The notes under the pieces: generated by a model
What the model was told of the DNA's origin: nothing
The model's database searches: none
Seen by the model: the letters and a program-made list of their open reading frames with translations, nothing else
Shown here: in pieces, positions 43,380-55,000 of the stretch
Numbering within the stretch: the first letter of the stretch is position 1
How the letters are laid out: each line of letters starts with the position of its first letter
Position numbers and translations under genes: made by a program
Assembly: GCA_020402945.1 (NCBI GenBank)
Contig: JADBYQ010000029.1
Location: forward strand, 26,011-90,010
Length of the DNA: 64,000 nucleotides
Source: Cytophagales bacterium
GTDB taxonomy: Bacteria > Bacteroidota > Bacteroidia > Cytophagales > Cyclobacteriaceae
Reading direction: 5' to 3'

Positions 43380-43901
43380 ATGGTAAAATTGAGATTGGCC
43401 CGCAGAGGCCGCAAGAAGTTGTCGATGTTTGATATTGTTGTTTCTGATGCGAGAGCACCCAGAGACGGAAAATTCATCGAAAAAATAGGTACCTATAACC
43501 CGGCAACAAACCCTGCTTCTATTTTGATTCAGGAAGACAGAGCTTTCCATTGGTTAATGGTGGGCGCAGAGCCTTCTGATACGGTGAGAGCCATGCTTTC
43601 CTATAAAGGCATCATGTACAAGAGACATTTGCAGATTGGTGTAGATAAGGGTGCCCTAACACAAGAAGCTGCTGATGCGAAATTGGCAGACTGGTTAAAG
43701 GCAAAAGAAGCTAGCATTCAATCAAAGATCTCCGGATTATCAAAATCTAAGGAAGATCAGGCGAAGGCTAGAAAAGCAGCAGAATCTAAAGTAAGAGAAG
43801 CACGTGCTGAGGCTATTCGCAAGAAGGCTGAGGTAGTAGTTGCCGCACCCGAAGGTGAAGCAGCAGAAGGTGAAACTCCTGCGGCAGAAGCGCAGGCATA
43901 A
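43380..43901 (+). CDS. rpsP: 30S ribosomal protein S16
   Basis: A 173-residue protein. The first 80 residues are S16 (MVKLRLARRGRKKLSMFDIV, then FIEKIGTYNPATNPASILI and HWLMVGAEPSDTVRAML). The remaining 90 are a Lys/Ala/Glu-rich extension (KARKAAESKVREARAEAIRKK, ending in an acidic GEAAEGETPAAEAQA tail), as is usual in Bacteroidota. S16 stabilises the 30S head-body junction. It is followed by a hairpin and then rimM and trmD, the conserved ribosome-maturation order. Confidence 0.96.
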   Translation: MVKLRLARRGRKKLSMFDIVVSDARAPRDGKFIEKIGTYNPATNPASILIQEDRAFHWLMVGAEPSDTVRAMLSYKGIMYKRHLQIGVDKGALTQEAADAKLADWLKAKEASIQSKISGLSKSKEDQAKARKAAESKVREARAEAIRKKAEVVVAAPEGEAAEGETPAAEAQA

Positions 43902-43920
43902 TATTTTATTTTCAATACAA

Positions 43921-43958
43921 AAAAATGCCATCGCCTTATCGGGATGGCATTTTTATTT
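43921..43958 (+). terminator. Hairpin between rpsP and rimM
   Basis: ATGCCATC (43925-43932) pairs with GATGGCAT (43943-43950), flanked by A-run and T-run. It is a good intrinsic terminator or attenuator that would lower read-through from rpsP into rimM-trmD. Confidence 0.8.
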
Positions 43959-43968
43959 TGACAAAATC

Positions 43969-44478
43969 ATGGAAAAAGGGGAATGTTATAAAATCGGTTA
44001 TGTTGCCAAGGCACACGGGCTAAAAGGCGAAGTAACAGTTATTGTTACAGAGCCAATGGATTTAGATTCCGTGGATTCTGTTTTCATAGAACAGAAAAAT
44101 ACCCTTGTGCCCTACTTTATAAAAGAGCTTTCTGACCGTGGCGACAAAGCCTTTGTACGATTTGACGAGATCAACTCAATAGAACAAGCCAATGGGATAA
44201 AAGGCTGTAGCCTTTACTTGCCAAAGGAAACGCGCCCTAAGCTGAAGCGTGGCGAATTTTATGATGACGAAGTTATTGGTTTTACAGTGATTGATGAAGC
44301 TTTAGGCGAATTGGGCAGTATTACGGAAATCTCAAATTCCGGACCCAACCGGCTATTGTCAGTAGACGTAAAGGGAAAAGAAGTGCTCGTTCCATTGAAT
44401 AGTCCATTCATTGTTAGCACCAACAAAACCAAGAAAGTCATTAAAGTTGCTTTGCCCGATGGCTTTTTAGATATTTAG
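43969..44478 (+). CDS. rimM: Ribosome maturation factor RimM
   Basis: A 169-residue protein: the N-terminal barrel has [19 protein letters not shown], and the PRC-barrel C-terminal half has [22 protein letters not shown] and LVPLNSPFI. It assists late 30S assembly near S19. I start at ATG 43969 because the longer frame upstream runs through the terminator hairpin and rpsP. trmD follows after 4 bp. Confidence 0.94.
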   Translation: MEKGECYKIGYVAKAHGLKGEVTVIVTEPMDLDSVDSVFIEQKNTLVPYFIKELSDRGDKAFVRFDEINSIEQANGIKGCSLYLPKETRPKLKRGEFYDDEVIGFTVIDEALGELGSITEISNSGPNRLLSVDVKGKEVLVPLNSPFIVSTNKTKKVIKVALPDGFLDI

Positions 44479-44482
44479 AATT

Positions 44483-45169
44483 ATGCGTTTGGATATCATT
44501 ACCTGCCTGCCACGTCTGCTAGACAGCCCTTTCTCAGATTCTATTTTAAAAAGAGCGCAGGAAAAAGGATTAGTTACTATAAAAGTCCACGATCTAAGGG
44601 AATATTCGATCAATAAGCACCGAACTACGGACGACTATGCTTTTGGTGGTGGCGCAGGAATGGTGATGATGATTGAGCCGATTGACCGATGTATTGCTTC
44701 CTTAAAGGCTGAACGAACCTACAATGAGATCATCTACATGAGCCCCGATGGTGAGTTGCTGACACAGTCTATCGCCAATCAATTGAGCCTTAAAGAAAAC
44801 CTGATTTTGTTGTGTGGTCACTATAAAGGAATTGATGAACGTGTAAGGGAGCATCTTATTACTCGGGAGATCAGCATAGGAGATTATGTGCTTTCTGGGG
44901 GAGAATTGGCCGCAGCCGTGTTGGCCGACTCGGTAATTCGCTTACTTCCGGGCGTGCTCAATGATGAAACATCCGCGCTAAGCGACTCCTTTCAAGATGG
45001 CCTTATTGCCCCGCCTGTTTACACTCGCCCGGCAGAGTACAACGGCTGGAAGGTGCCAGATGTATTGCTTTCCGGGCATCAAGCCAAAATTGAATACTGG
45101 AAGCAGGAAAAAGCGCTGGAAAGGACAAAATCCAGAAGGCCCGATTTAAACATAGGTTTTACTTCTTAA
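44483..45169 (+). CDS. trmD: tRNA (guanine-37-N1)-methyltransferase TrmD
   Basis: A 228-residue SPOUT methyltransferase: [41 protein letters not shown], the knot region [17 protein letters not shown], and [16 protein letters not shown]. It methylates G37 next to the anticodon and prevents +1 frameshifting. Length and motifs are complete. It lies 4 bp after rimM; rplS follows with its own TATATTTG box. Confidence 0.96.
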   Translation: MRLDIITCLPRLLDSPFSDSILKRAQEKGLVTIKVHDLREYSINKHRTTDDYAFGGGAGMVMMIEPIDRCIASLKAERTYNEIIYMSPDGELLTQSIANQLSLKENLILLCGHYKGIDERVREHLITREISIGDYVLSGGELAAAVLADSVIRLLPGVLNDETSALSDSFQDGLIAPPVYTRPAEYNGWKVPDVLLSGHQAKIEYWKQEKALERTKSRRPDLNIGFTS

Positions 45170-45213
45170 AAGGATTTTTCTGTGTCCCGACTTCGAAATT
45201 CAACTTCTTCGCC

Positions 45214-45221
45214 TATATTTG
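45214..45221 (+). promoter_or_regulatory. -7 box TATATTTG of rplS
   Basis: A perfect TAnnTTTG, 25 bp before the rplS ATG. The -33 element is not clear. Confidence 0.6.
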
Positions 45222-45246
45222 CAGTCCATTTTAAAAACCGAGTAGT

Positions 45247-45618
45247 ATGGCCGATTTAATGAAAATTGTAGAGCAAGAGCTAGCCTCTAAAAGAGCAGGT
45301 ATACCAAGCTTTAAGTCAGGCGATACCATTAGCGTGCATGTAAAGATTAGCGAGGGAAATAAAGAAAGAATTCAACAATTTCAGGGAGTTGTTCTTTATA
45401 GAAGAGGAACTTCAACCAATGGAGAAAGCTTTTCAGTAAGAAAAGTTTCTAATGGCGTAGGTGTTGAGCGTGTATTCCCCCTTTTAAGCCCAAGTATTGA
45501 AAAAATTGAATTTGTGAAAGCCGGCAAGGTTCGCAGAGCAAAATTGTTCTATTTGAAAGGCCGCCAAGGCAAGTCTGCTAGAATCAAAGAAAAATTAGCA
45601 GCCGTTAAAGCAGCCTAA
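45247..45618 (+). CDS. rplS: 50S ribosomal protein L19
   Basis: A 123-residue protein with L19 motifs [52 protein letters not shown], and the basic end [19 protein letters not shown]. It sits at the subunit interface of the ribosome. It is the last gene of the rpsP-rimM-trmD-rplS group and is closed by a strong terminator. Confidence 0.97.
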   Translation: MADLMKIVEQELASKRAGIPSFKSGDTISVHVKISEGNKERIQQFQGVVLYRRGTSTNGESFSVRKVSNGVGVERVFPLLSPSIEKIEFVKAGKVRRAKLFYLKGRQGKSARIKEKLAAVKAA

Positions 45619-45635
45619 TCCAAAAAATAAAAATC

Positions 45636-45672
45636 AAAAAACCCATTTCAACCCGTTGAAATGGGTTTTTTG
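45636..45672 (+). terminator. Strong intrinsic terminator after rplS
   Basis: ACCCATTTCAA (45641-45651), loop CCCG, TTGAAATGGGT (45656-45666), then T6. The stem is also flanked by A-runs on the left, so it could act on both strands. Confidence 0.92.
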
Positions 45673-45687
45673 CATTAAGAGAATACC

Positions 45688-45718
45688 TTGGATCAATTGG
45701 CACGGAAAACTATATTTG
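45688..45718 (+). promoter_or_regulatory. Promoter of the class I aldolase (TTG-N20-TATATTTG)
   Basis: TTG at 45688-45690 and TATATTTG at 45711-45718, 22 bp before the ATG. A textbook Bacteroidota promoter. Confidence 0.75.
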
Positions 45719-45740
45719 TCCCTCACTTAAAACCATTACA

Positions 45741-46814
45741 ATGGCAAGACCCTCCACCACCGAATTACTTGGTAAAGATGCCGAGTCACTTTTGACTCAC
45801 AAGAGCAAGACCATTTCAAAAGATCATCTTCACTTGCCAGGTCCTGATTTCGTAGACCGTATTTTTTCTGTCTCCAATAGAAACACACCAACTCTTATCA
45901 GTCTGCAAAGCCTTTTCAATAAAGGTCGGCTAGGCGGAACCGGCTTTTTATCAATACTGCCTATCGATCAGGGTATCGAGCATAGCGCAGGCGCTTCGTT
46001 TGCCAAAAACCCGATCTATTTTGATCCGGAAAATATCATTAAGTTGGCAATCGAAGGAGAATGCAATGCGGTTGCTACAACCTTTGGCGGGCTCGCAATG
46101 ATGTCTAGGAAATACGCACACAAAATTCCTTTTATTGTAAAGATAAATCACAACGAATTATTGACGTACCCAAACCAGGCAGATCAGGTGATGTATGGTT
46201 CAGTGGATGATGCCTGGAACTTAGGCGCGATTGCAGTTGGCGCCACGATCTATTTCGGATCAGAAAATGCCACCCGTCAGATACAGGAAGTATCCTCTGC
46301 GTTCGAGCGCGCCCATGAATTGGGTATGGCCACCATACTCTGGTGCTACACGCGCAATGACGCATTCAAAAAAGACGGTGTTGACTATCATACTTCCGCT
46401 GATTTAACCGGTCAAGCAAACCATTTAGGCGTTACTATCCAAGCCGACATTATCAAACAAAAATTAGCCACAAACAATGGAGGTTATAAAGCGTTGAATA
46501 CAGGTGGCAGTTCGTATGGAAAATTGGATGAGCGGATTTATACTGAACTTACGTCTGACCATCCCATCGACTTGTGCCGCTACCAAGTAGTAAATTGTTA
46601 TATGGGACGTGCCGGCCTAATCAACTCTGGTGGCGATTCAAAAGGGTCTAGCGACATGGCAGATGCAGTTCGCACGGCCGTAATCAATAAAAGAGCTGGT
46701 GGCATGGGATTGATCTCGGGAAGAAAGGCATTCCAGCGCCCTATGGAAGAGGGCATAGAAATCCTTCAGGCCATTCAAGATGTTTACTTGGATAAGACGA
46801 TTGATATTGCTTAG
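45741..46814 (+). CDS. fbaB: Class I fructose-bisphosphate aldolase (DhnA/FbaB type)
   Basis: A 357-residue protein of the DhnA family: [36 protein letters not shown] (candidate Schiff-base or substrate lysine strand), [19 protein letters not shown], and [18 protein letters not shown] with the phosphate-binding glycine loop. It interconverts fructose 1,6-bisphosphate and triose phosphates in glycolysis and gluconeogenesis, without a metal. It is monocistronic. It could alternatively act on other ketose phosphates, but the length and motifs fit the aldolase. Confidence 0.9.
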   Translation: MARPSTTELLGKDAESLLTHKSKTISKDHLHLPGPDFVDRIFSVSNRNTPTLISLQSLFNKGRLGGTGFLSILPIDQGIEHSAGASFAKNPIYFDPENIIKLAIEGECNAVATTFGGLAMMSRKYAHKIPFIVKINHNELLTYPNQADQVMYGSVDDAWNLGAIAVGATIYFGSENATRQIQEVSSAFERAHELGMATILWCYTRNDAFKKDGVDYHTSADLTGQANHLGVTIQADIIKQKLATNNGGYKALNTGGSSYGKLDERIYTELTSDHPIDLCRYQVVNCYMGRAGLINSGGDSKGSSDMADAVRTAVINKRAGGMGLISGRKAFQRPMEEGIEILQAIQDVYLDKTIDIA

Positions 46815-46922
46815 TTGTTGATCTGAAAATTTGAAGTTTAGGTAATTTTGAAAATTGCTTCAAGATTTTCAAGTCGTTACATTTTCAAATCTTCAGATTG
46901 AAAAATCTTCAAATTGAATTTT

Positions 46923-47762
46923 ATGCCTTGGTTCAAACGTACCGATAAAGGAATCCTCACCCCAACAGAATCAAAAAGAGAAGTGCCCGATGGGCTTTGG
47001 TTCAAATCACCCGGTGGAAAGATTATTCACACTCGTGAGCTAAAAAACAACGCATACGTAGTTCCGGAAGAAGATTTCCACGTAAAAATCGGGTCAGAAG
47101 AATATTTTGAAATCTTATTCGATAACAACGAATTTACTGAGTTGGATGCCAATATGGAATCGGGCGATCCGCTAAAATTCGTAGACACGAAACCCTACCC
47201 AAAGCGGATCAAAGAATCGCAATCTAAAACGCAATTGAAAGATGCGGTTAGAACAGCTTATGGGAAAATCAACGGGCTAGATCTTTGTGTGGCTTGTATG
47301 GATTTCACATTCATTGGTGGTTCGATGGGTTCTGTAGTGGGTGAAAAAATCTCAAGAGCGATTGACCATTCGCTTAAAACAAGAACGCCTTTTTTGATGA
47401 TTTCACGATCAGGTGGTGCGCGCATGATGGAGGCAGGGCTTTCACTGATGCAGATGGCTAAGACATCGGCTAAATTGGCTTTGATGGACGAAGCTAAAAT
47501 ACCTTATATCTCGCTACTAACAGATCCAACCACAGGCGGAGTAACTGCCTCTTATGCAATGTTGGGTGATTTTAACATTGCTGAACCAGGTGCCCTCATT
47601 GGTTTTGCCGGACCTCGTGTGATTCGTGAAACGATCGGCAAAGATCTTCCCAAAGGTTTTCAGAGTGCAGAGTTTGTCTTGGAACACGGCTTCTTGGATT
47701 TCATCATCGATAGAAGAAGTCTGAAACAGCGACTCAGCACTTTGCTTAAGATGCTTCAGTAA
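46923..47762 (+). CDS. accD: Acetyl-CoA carboxylase carboxyltransferase subunit beta, without zinc ribbon cysteines
   Basis: A 279-residue protein. The carboxyltransferase core is complete: [58 protein letters not shown] and [13 protein letters not shown]. AccD joins AccA to carboxylate acetyl-CoA, the first step of fatty-acid synthesis. Its N-terminus ([20 protein letters not shown], then [12 protein letters not shown]) aligns with the usual four-Cys zinc ribbon, but the Cys positions read Ser29, Gly31, Val47 and Glu50, so no zinc can bind there. I use ATG 46923, giving MPWFKR as in relatives. accA is not nearby. The upstream gap is AT-rich with TCTTCAAAT-like repeats. Confidence 0.93.
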   Translation: MPWFKRTDKGILTPTESKREVPDGLWFKSPGGKIIHTRELKNNAYVVPEEDFHVKIGSEEYFEILFDNNEFTELDANMESGDPLKFVDTKPYPKRIKESQSKTQLKDAVRTAYGKINGLDLCVACMDFTFIGGSMGSVVGEKISRAIDHSLKTRTPFLMISRSGGARMMEAGLSLMQMAKTSAKLALMDEAKIPYISLLTDPTTGGVTASYAMLGDFNIAEPGALIGFAGPRVIRETIGKDLPKGFQSAEFVLEHGFLDFIIDRRSLKQRLSTLLKMLQ

Positions 47763-47777
47763 TTCTTTTCAATACCG

Positions 47778-48416
47778 TTGAAGAAGATTGCTCGGATTGA
47801 GTTGCAGTATCTTCCCTGCCTCGAATACTTTTGTGCACTGCTTTCTTTTGATGTGGTTGAATTAGAATTTCACGAACACTACCTCAAACAAACTTTTCGC
47901 AATAGATGCTTTATCAACACTTCGCAAGGTGTTCAGATGTTGATTGTGCCCCTAAAGGAAAAACACGGCAACGTTTCCATTCAAGAAATACGGATAGACT
48001 ATCAACAAAAATGGCAAAACAATCATTGGCGAAGCATCGAATCGGCCTATCGAAATGCACCCTACTTTGAACATTATGCAGACGAGCTAAAAAAAATATT
48101 TTACCTAGGTCACGAACAATTATTTAACCTTAACAAAGACTTGCTGTCATTCTGTCTGCGAGTCATTCATCTAAAAGTAGAACTTTCAAATACGCAGCAG
48201 TATGAAAAAGTGCCTTCCTACGCTGTTTCAGACCTTCGCGGAACAATAAGCCCAAAACTAGTGGCCTTCGAGCGGACATTCTATCACCCGGTATCCTATC
48301 AACAGGTGTTTGGCAACACTTTTGTTCCTAACCTCAGCATCTTGGACTTGTTGTTTTGTGAAGGGCCAAAGTCAATTGACCTTTTACGCGCTTCGATGCA
48401 CTTGTTGAACAAATAA
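47778..48416 (+). CDS. WbqC family protein
   Basis: A 212-residue protein with WbqC-family features: IELQYLPCLEYFCALLSFDV near the N-terminus, FRNRCFINTSQGVQMLIVPL, and IDYQQKWQNNHWRSIESAYR. The family occurs near surface-polysaccharide or signal-peptidase genes in this phylum, but the function is not established. It starts at TTG 47778, 15 bp after accD, and is probably co-transcribed with it. Confidence 0.85.
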   Translation: MKKIARIELQYLPCLEYFCALLSFDVVELEFHEHYLKQTFRNRCFINTSQGVQMLIVPLKEKHGNVSIQEIRIDYQQKWQNNHWRSIESAYRNAPYFEHYADELKKIFYLGHEQLFNLNKDLLSFCLRVIHLKVELSNTQQYEKVPSYAVSDLRGTISPKLVAFERTFYHPVSYQQVFGNTFVPNLSILDLLFCEGPKSIDLLRASMHLLNK

Positions 48417-48477
48417 ATTCAAGTCAGCGTTACTAGTTCGGTTTCAAAATGTCATTTCATTGGATGAATGGGGTGGG

Positions 48478-48510
48478 TTTGGAATTATAGTCTTTAAAAC
48501 TTTACATTTA
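48478..48510 (+). promoter_or_regulatory. Promoter of clpC (TTTG-N21-TACATTTA)
   Basis: TTTG at 48478-48481 and TACATTTA at 48503-48510, one base off the -7 consensus, 16 bp before the clpC ATG. Confidence 0.55.
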
Positions 48511-48526
48511 CACCTATCAATACACT

Positions 48527-51085
48527 ATGTCAAATATGGAAGCAAAATTTTCCAACCGTGTCAAAGAAGTAATCTCACTGAGTCGGGAAGAAGCATTGCG
48601 TTTAGGCCACGACTACATCGGAACAGAACACCTTATCTTGGGAATGATTCGCGATGGCGAAGGTGTCGCGGTAGGTGTGTTAAAAAAATTAGGTGTGCCC
48701 CTTGATCAGCTCCGTGGAGAGATCGAAAAAATTTCCAAAGGTACAGCCACTCATGAAATCAAAAACTTGGCAAATATTCCATTAACGCGTGCTTCTGAGA
48801 AGACGCTAAAGATCACCTATCTGGAGGCCAAAGTATTTAAAGCTCAGTTGATCGGCACAGAACACTTACTCCTTTCTATTCTTCGAGATCCCGATAATCT
48901 TGCCACACAAATCCTAAATAAGTTTGATGTTGCTTATGATGTAGTCAAAGAAATGTTGGAGTACCAGCACGAGCAACCTACCGCCTCCTCAGATACAGAC
49001 GACCCGGATGATGATTCATCCAAAATGTTTGGAAGCGGTGCAGGAGCAGGTACAGGTACAGGCAAAGAGAAAAAGGGAATGGAAAAGTCGCGCACACCTG
49101 TGCTTGATAACTTCGGGCGTGACTTAACTAAACTAGCTGAGGATAATAAATTGGACCCTATCGTTGGCCGAGAAAAAGAAATTGAACGCGTAGCACAAAT
49201 TCTAAGTCGTAGAAAAAAGAATAACCCAATATTGATAGGAGAGCCGGGAGTGGGCAAGACGGCCATTGCGGAAGGATTAGCGCTTCGTATTATTCAGAAA
49301 AAAGTTTCTCGCGTTTTGTTTGGCAAGCGTGTGGTCACGCTTGATCTCGCTTCGCTGGTCGCTGGTACAAAATACCGCGGACAATTTGAAGAGCGAATGA
49401 AAGCCGTCATGAACGAATTGGAAAAATCGGCCGATGTTATTTTGTTCATCGATGAGTTACATACAATTGTAGGGGCTGGCGGTGCCTCCGGCTCGTTAGA
49501 TGCCTCTAATATGTTCAAACCTGCTCTCGCACGAGGAGAAATACAATGTATTGGCGCGACAACCCTGGATGAATACCGGCAGTATATTGAGAAAGACGGT
49601 GCACTTGCGAGAAGATTTCAAATGGTGATGGTAGATTCTACCTCAGTAGATGAGACAATCCAGATACTGGAGAATATTAAAGAAAAATACGAAGACCACC
49701 ACCACGTAACGTATACCAAGGAAGCCTTAGAATCATGTGTAAAATTATCTGACCGTTATATCAGTGATCGATTCCTGCCCGACAAAGCAATCGATGTGAT
49801 GGATGAGGCGGGAGCAAGGGTGCACATCAACAACATTCATGTGCCTGACGACATTGTGAAATTTGAGGCAGCTATTGAAGATGTAAAAAAAGAAAAGAAT
49901 CGCGTTGTTAAAAGTCAGAAGTATGAGGAGGCCGCTCAACTTCGCGATAAAGAGAAGAAGCTGATCGAGCAGCTCGATTTAGCCAAAGCCAGATGGGAAG
50001 AGAAAACCCGGACAGAAAAATACACGGTCACCGAAGACAATGTAGCTGATGTCGTTGGTATGATGACGGGGATACCAGCAAACCGCATTGCACAGAAAGA
50101 GAGCAACAAACTTTTGGGCATGGCCGAACAGCTGAGTAACAAGGTGATCGGGCAAGAAGAAGCAATAAAGAAACTGACGCGCGCGATTCAACGCACAAGA
50201 GTTGGTCTGAAGGATCCAAAAAAACCAATTGGCTCTTTTATTTTTCTTGGACCTACAGGTGTTGGTAAAACAGAGTTGGTGAAGGTTTTGGGAACTTACC
50301 TCTTCGATAAGGAAGATGCACTTGTTCGCATCGACATGAGTGAGTATATGGAAAAATTTTCGGTGTCCCGCTTAGTGGGCGCCCCTCCCGGTTATGTTGG
50401 ATACGAAGAAGGTGGTCAGTTAACCGAAAAAGTTCGCAGGAAGCCATATAGTGTCGTGTTGTTGGATGAAATCGAAAAAGCTCACCCGGATGTCTTTAAC
50501 ATTTTGTTGCAGGTTTTAGACGATGGAATACTTACTGACGGCCTTGGACGCAGAGTCGATTTCCGCAATACCATCATCATTATGACCTCTAACATCGGAG
50601 TGCGGGATCTCAAAGATTTTGGCTCTGGTATCGGCTTCACCACCAAAGCCAGCCGCGAAAATGACGAGGAAGTAATGAAGTCAACCATTCAAAATGCGTT
50701 GAAGCGCGCGTTTTCTCCTGAATTTTTGAACCGCCTTGATGATGTTATTGTGTTCAATTCCCTTCAACGAGAGCATATACACAAGATCATTGATATCACT
50801 CTCGGAAAATTATTTGCCAGAATATTAACTCTCGGCTACACTGTTGAGTTAAGCGAAAAAGCAAAAGACTTCTTAGCAGAAAAAGGTTACGATCAACAAT
50901 TTGGTGCACGACCATTAAATCGTGCCATCCAAAAATATTTGGAAGATCCCGTTGCAGAGGAAATCCTGAAAGGGGAAGTGACAGAGGGGGCTATCATTAT
51001 GGCCGATTATGAAGGCACGGGTGATGTCCTGACTATCAAAACAAAAAAGGGAAAAGCTTCCACGAAAGAAAAAAAGAGCGAATAG
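48527..51085 (+). CDS. clpC: ATP-dependent Clp protease ATP-binding subunit ClpC
   Basis: An 852-residue Hsp100 unfoldase. Two N-terminal Clp repeats (about residues 1-145) include [15 protein letters not shown] and [14 protein letters not shown]. The first AAA+ domain has GEPGVGKT near 240 and [17 protein letters not shown] motif ([21 protein letters not shown]) lies near 463. The second AAA+ domain has GPTGVGKT near 575 and [14 protein letters not shown] low-complexity Gly/Ala/Thr linker ([15 protein letters not shown]) joins the N-domain and D1. It unfolds proteins for ClpP and requires an adaptor in related systems. A hairpin terminator follows. Confidence 0.97.
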   Translation: MSNMEAKFSNRVKEVISLSREEALRLGHDYIGTEHLILGMIRDGEGVAVGVLKKLGVPLDQLRGEIEKISKGTATHEIKNLANIPLTRASEKTLKITYLEAKVFKAQLIGTEHLLLSILRDPDNLATQILNKFDVAYDVVKEMLEYQHEQPTASSDTDDPDDDSSKMFGSGAGAGTGTGKEKKGMEKSRTPVLDNFGRDLTKLAEDNKLDPIVGREKEIERVAQILSRRKKNNPILIGEPGVGKTAIAEGLALRIIQKKVSRVLFGKRVVTLDLASLVAGTKYRGQFEERMKAVMNELEKSADVILFIDELHTIVGAGGASGSLDASNMFKPALARGEIQCIGATTLDEYRQYIEKDGALARRFQMVMVDSTSVDETIQILENIKEKYEDHHHVTYTKEALESCVKLSDRYISDRFLPDKAIDVMDEAGARVHINNIHVPDDIVKFEAAIEDVKKEKNRVVKSQKYEEAAQLRDKEKKLIEQLDLAKARWEEKTRTEKYTVTEDNVADVVGMMTGIPANRIAQKESNKLLGMAEQLSNKVIGQEEAIKKLTRAIQRTRVGLKDPKKPIGSFIFLGPTGVGKTELVKVLGTYLFDKEDALVRIDMSEYMEKFSVSRLVGAPPGYVGYEEGGQLTEKVRRKPYSVVLLDEIEKAHPDVFNILLQVLDDGILTDGLGRRVDFRNTIIIMTSNIGVRDLKDFGSGIGFTTKASRENDEEVMKSTIQNALKRAFSPEFLNRLDDVIVFNSLQREHIHKIIDITLGKLFARILTLGYTVELSEKAKDFLAEKGYDQQFGARPLNRAIQKYLEDPVAEEILKGEVTEGAIIMADYEGTGDVLTIKTKKGKASTKEKKSE

Positions 51086-51096
51086 AGGAGCTACAA

Positions 51097-51124
51097 AAAA
51101 GGGGAATTTAATTCCCCTTTTTTA
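51097..51124 (+). terminator. Terminator after clpC
   Basis: AAAAAAGGGGAATT (51097-51110) and AATTCCCCTTTTTT form a near-perfect hairpin with a T-run, between clpC and the convergent yicC gene. It works on both strands. Confidence 0.88.
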
Positions 51125-51169
51125 TTTGCCTTCTACCCCCAAGAGTAAATCAAGAAGTAGAGAGTGCTT

Positions 51170-52048
51170 TTAAAGCACATTGTTTAGCTGCTCTTTTATT
51201 TTCTCCAGTTCTTCTTTCATCATCACCACCTGCTGCTGCATCTGTGCGTCATTGGCTTTACTTCCGATCGTGTTGATCTCCCTTCCAATTTCTTGTGCGA
51301 TAAAGCCCAATTTCTTGCCGCTCGATTGCTTGTCGCTGAGCCCTTTGATAAAATAATCTAAATGCGTTCTAAGACGTACGCGCTCTTCGTGTATATCGAG
51401 CTTTTCAATGTAAAAGATAATCTCTTGCTCAAGTCGATTTGCGTCATATCCCTCGCCCCCAAAAAGCTCCTTCACATTGCCCTTTATTCTACTCCTGATT
51501 TTTTCTATCCGCTTAGGATCGATCTCTTCTACGGCAAACAAACCCTTCCTAATAGTTTCAATATAGTCGATCAATTTCTTCTCCAGCGATTTGCCTTCGG
51601 CAAGTCGAAATGATTCGCATTTTTCAATGGCCTCCCCGATCAAACTACGTACATTTTCCCACTCAGCCGGATCCAATTCTTCTTTACCATTGGCGATAGC
51701 TACATCAGGTGAAGAAAGAGCAATTTGAAAAATTGAATCTGTTGTTGCTAATACTCTATCCGCCAAACGCTTAAGTTCCATATAGTAAGCAATAAACAAT
51801 TCTTCGTTATAGCGCTGCACGACTTCTGGCCGACCGGTTTGTTGATAATCTATTGACACGGAAATTTTCCCACGTTCCAACTTATCTGCTACCCAAGTGC
51901 GAAGTTCCAATTCCTTCTCTGAAAACTTACGAGGCAGCCGCAAACTCAAATCCAGAAACTTGGAATTTAGGGACTTTATTTCGACAGCAATTGCCAGGGA
52001 ACCTGAATTGGAAACGCTTTGGCCAAAGCCAGTCATCGATCTAATCAT
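51170..52048 (-). CDS. yicC: YicC/YloC family endoribonuclease
   Basis: A 292-residue protein with the family start MIRSMTGFGQSV, then IEIKSLNSKFLDLSLRLPR, and the C-terminal DUF1732 region AQEIGREINTIGSKANDAQM. YicC proteins are RNases involved in small-RNA and mRNA turnover in other bacteria. In Bacteroidota it often precedes gmk, which is not seen here. It follows the TolB/barrel gene on the same strand. Confidence 0.92.
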   Translation of the reverse strand: MIRSMTGFGQSVSNSGSLAIAVEIKSLNSKFLDLSLRLPRKFSEKELELRTWVADKLERGKISVSIDYQQTGRPEVVQRYNEELFIAYYMELKRLADRVLATTDSIFQIALSSPDVAIANGKEELDPAEWENVRSLIGEAIEKCESFRLAEGKSLEKKLIDYIETIRKGLFAVEEIDPKRIEKIRSRIKGNVKELFGGEGYDANRLEQEIIFYIEKLDIHEERVRLRTHLDYFIKGLSDKQSSGKKLGFIAQEIGREINTIGSKANDAQMQQQVVMMKEELEKIKEQLNNVL

Positions 52049-52059
52049 GTAGTCTATTT

Positions 52060-55000
52060 TTAAAAATCAAAACCGATGGCCACGAATGGACGTGGGCTTT
52101 TGACAACAAAATTCTCAACCGGCCAGGCTAGGTCGAATTTAAGATAATAACCAAAAATCACAGATCGGAATCCAAACCCGTAGCTATAAAGCCATGGATT
52201 CAAGTACTCTCGGATTTCAACTTGAAATGGGTTACCAGTAATAAATCGTTCGGGGACATTTCTCACCCGACCGACACTTTGATTGTCGAGTGGAATTGGC
52301 CCAGTCCAACTACTCCCTATGTCGTAGAAGCCAGTCAGCTGCAGGTTTCTGAAAAAATTTGACGTGATTGGACTGCTTGACAACGCACGCACAAGAGGCA
52401 CACGCAATTCGGCATTGAGAACGGCCGCACTATTTCCGTAAAGAGTGCCATAATCAAAGCCTCGGAGATTGACGAACTCGGAAAATAGTAGATTTTCATT
52501 GTATGATCCGACTGGATGAACCAATGGATTTAATGCTCCGTCTCGATTGAACGCTTGGCCCGTATTCGGACCAAACCAATTGCTGAACCAATTGTCGGTA
52601 CCGCCCAATAAATAACTCTTTGGTGCAGCACCAAAAAAACTTCCGGCATAACCGCGCACGGCAAAAACAATCTCCTTGTATATCTTTTGATAGCGTCTGA
52701 TGTCCACCGAAACCTGACTAAAGCTTCTTCGCGAATTGCCAACTCCTTCATAGAAGACTGCACTCAGCTTCCCTCGAGTACCTTCAATAATATTCAACCC
52801 AGTAGTAATCGAATTATCGTAAACAATCTCCGCTCGCCCCCCTAGATAGGTTTGTGACCGCGAAGGCAAAAAGGTTGGAACACCAGAAGTAGGAATTTTT
52901 CTTCCTAAATCAACATATTGCGTATAACCTACAAATGGTTTTAGGGTAACTCGTGTGCGCACAGAGATTGGATAGGAGGCGCCTAATTCCAGTTTTTGAA
53001 AAGAATATTTTTGTCTCTCGTCTTCAGTTGTTTCCCGTAGCAAAGGCTGCCAGAAAATTACCTTCCGGTCAAAACGAACGCTGTAATCAATTCGGTTTGG
53101 CAAATATTGAAACTCCCCAAACATATCTCCACTCTTAAAATCAAAAGCCGTTTGAAGACCCCCAAAAATTCGATAATTCTCCAACATATCATTCATCTGC
53201 ACTTCCAACTTTAACCCAGGACCGCGAAGTTGATCTATTACAAAACTGGTGACAATATTTTCATAGCTGAATTTTGGAAAATACGGAAACGGCCCCTTGA
53301 CCCGGTTTACTTCTCTGGCTTTCATATAGCGTGTCAGGAATGTCTCGCTCGGCTGTTTATTCTTAATGGCCTCCTCTTCAAACACATAGTCGTCAGTGTT
53401 TAAGGGTTTCTCGGTCGGCTTCAACAATTCTTTTTTAGGAACGCTATCGGCCTTCGCAACGACTGGCGCTAATTCATCAAAAGTATAATCATCAGTATTA
53501 ATGTTGTTATTTTTTTGGATGGTTTTTACAGTGTCCTTTTTTACTGGCTGCTCCACAGCCGGTTGCAGAGGCTCTGATTTTACAGTATCTATTTTTTCCT
53601 TAAGACGAGCATTGATCAAATCTTTAATGGAGGTTGCTTTTGGCTGCTCCTTCTTTTTTCGCTCTGTTAAAACCCTTGCTTGAGCCACTTCCTTTCTGCG
53701 GGTAGCGGGCGTGAAAACCTGTCGATCAAAATTCCGATTGCGTTCTACAAAAATATTTTCTCTCAAAGATTGAGTAAGTACTACGGCTTGCATCTTGTTG
53801 GTGTAGTTGATATCAAAATCCTTTACACTGGAGTTGTAGTTGGTCAGCTGGGAATAGATACCTGTAGACATATTATACTTAAACAAGTTGTTAATGCCCC
53901 GCTGATCGCTGAGGTAGAAAAAATTATTTTCATCTACGGGTCGAACATGGAAATCTTTGCTCAATGTATTGGTAACACGCTTCAACGAGTTCACTGTGGT
54001 GTCAATGTTGTACAGAAAAAGATTGTAGTTAGGCGAAAGTTTTTGCAGCCCCTTAACGGAAACATTCAACGAATCTGACGGTCTGTTAGAACTGAAAACG
54101 ACTGTATTGGTATTGGGTATAAAAGCTGGATCCAGATCGTCAAACTTATCGTTGGTAAGCCTTTTTGTGCGATCTCTACGACTGCTTAGCAAAAACAAAT
54201 CATTCTGACCTTCAAAGTCCGCACTTACTACTACAAGTCGCCCGTTATTCGAAAAATTGAAGCTTCGGATATTTGAAAACTTATCCAGTTCTCGTGGTAG
54301 CTTCGTTTTGGTATTGAAATCATAGAGCCAAAAAATATACTGACCCTTCTTAACGCCAATTACACCCAGTGTATTGGCATCAGCCCAGCTAAGCAAAGGC
54401 ACTCGATAGTCAACGGTTTGCTTGATGGCTCGCTTCCCGCCCGTTAAAATAACTTTTTCCTTGCCGCTTTCTAATGACTTTACTTTTACGGTAAAGCTTC
54501 CTCGATCATTTTCAGCATACGCAATCTTTTTCCCATCAGGGCTGATCTTCACGGTGGTGTAAGTCAACGTTCTACGATGGTTCTCTGTAAACCGAGTAGA
54601 GTCTTGTAAAGGCACATAGCTTTGGCTTACTTTTTTCTCCATACCACTATAGAAGGCGCGCCAATCCACCAACAATTGCTTAAAGGGTATGCCAAGGGTG
54701 ATTAGAATGCTGCGCTCTTCATTACGAATGATTCGTGTATAGTTAAGGATATTGTTGATGCTGCTCTTCCCATATTTTTCAACAATAAAGTTCCAAATCG
54801 ACTGACCTACCAACGCAGCTTCCTTTCCAGAAAAACGCAATGCTTTATTTACTCTATTGCTTTGTACTAATTGCCGCACAAAATCGTCCATCTCCTCGTC
54901 CCAACCATGGGCCACATAATAGGAGCTTCCGTCAATAAACCATTCAGGCAAATTCAGCAATACTGAATTCTGAAACATGTCCTTTAAGCTACCGCCAAAC

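Noticed and set aside
46815..46922. TCTTCAAAT/GATTTTCAA repeats before accD as a CRISPR-like or regulatory array
   Set aside because: The units are short, irregular and AT-rich with no fixed spacers; they look like low-complexity intergenic DNA.
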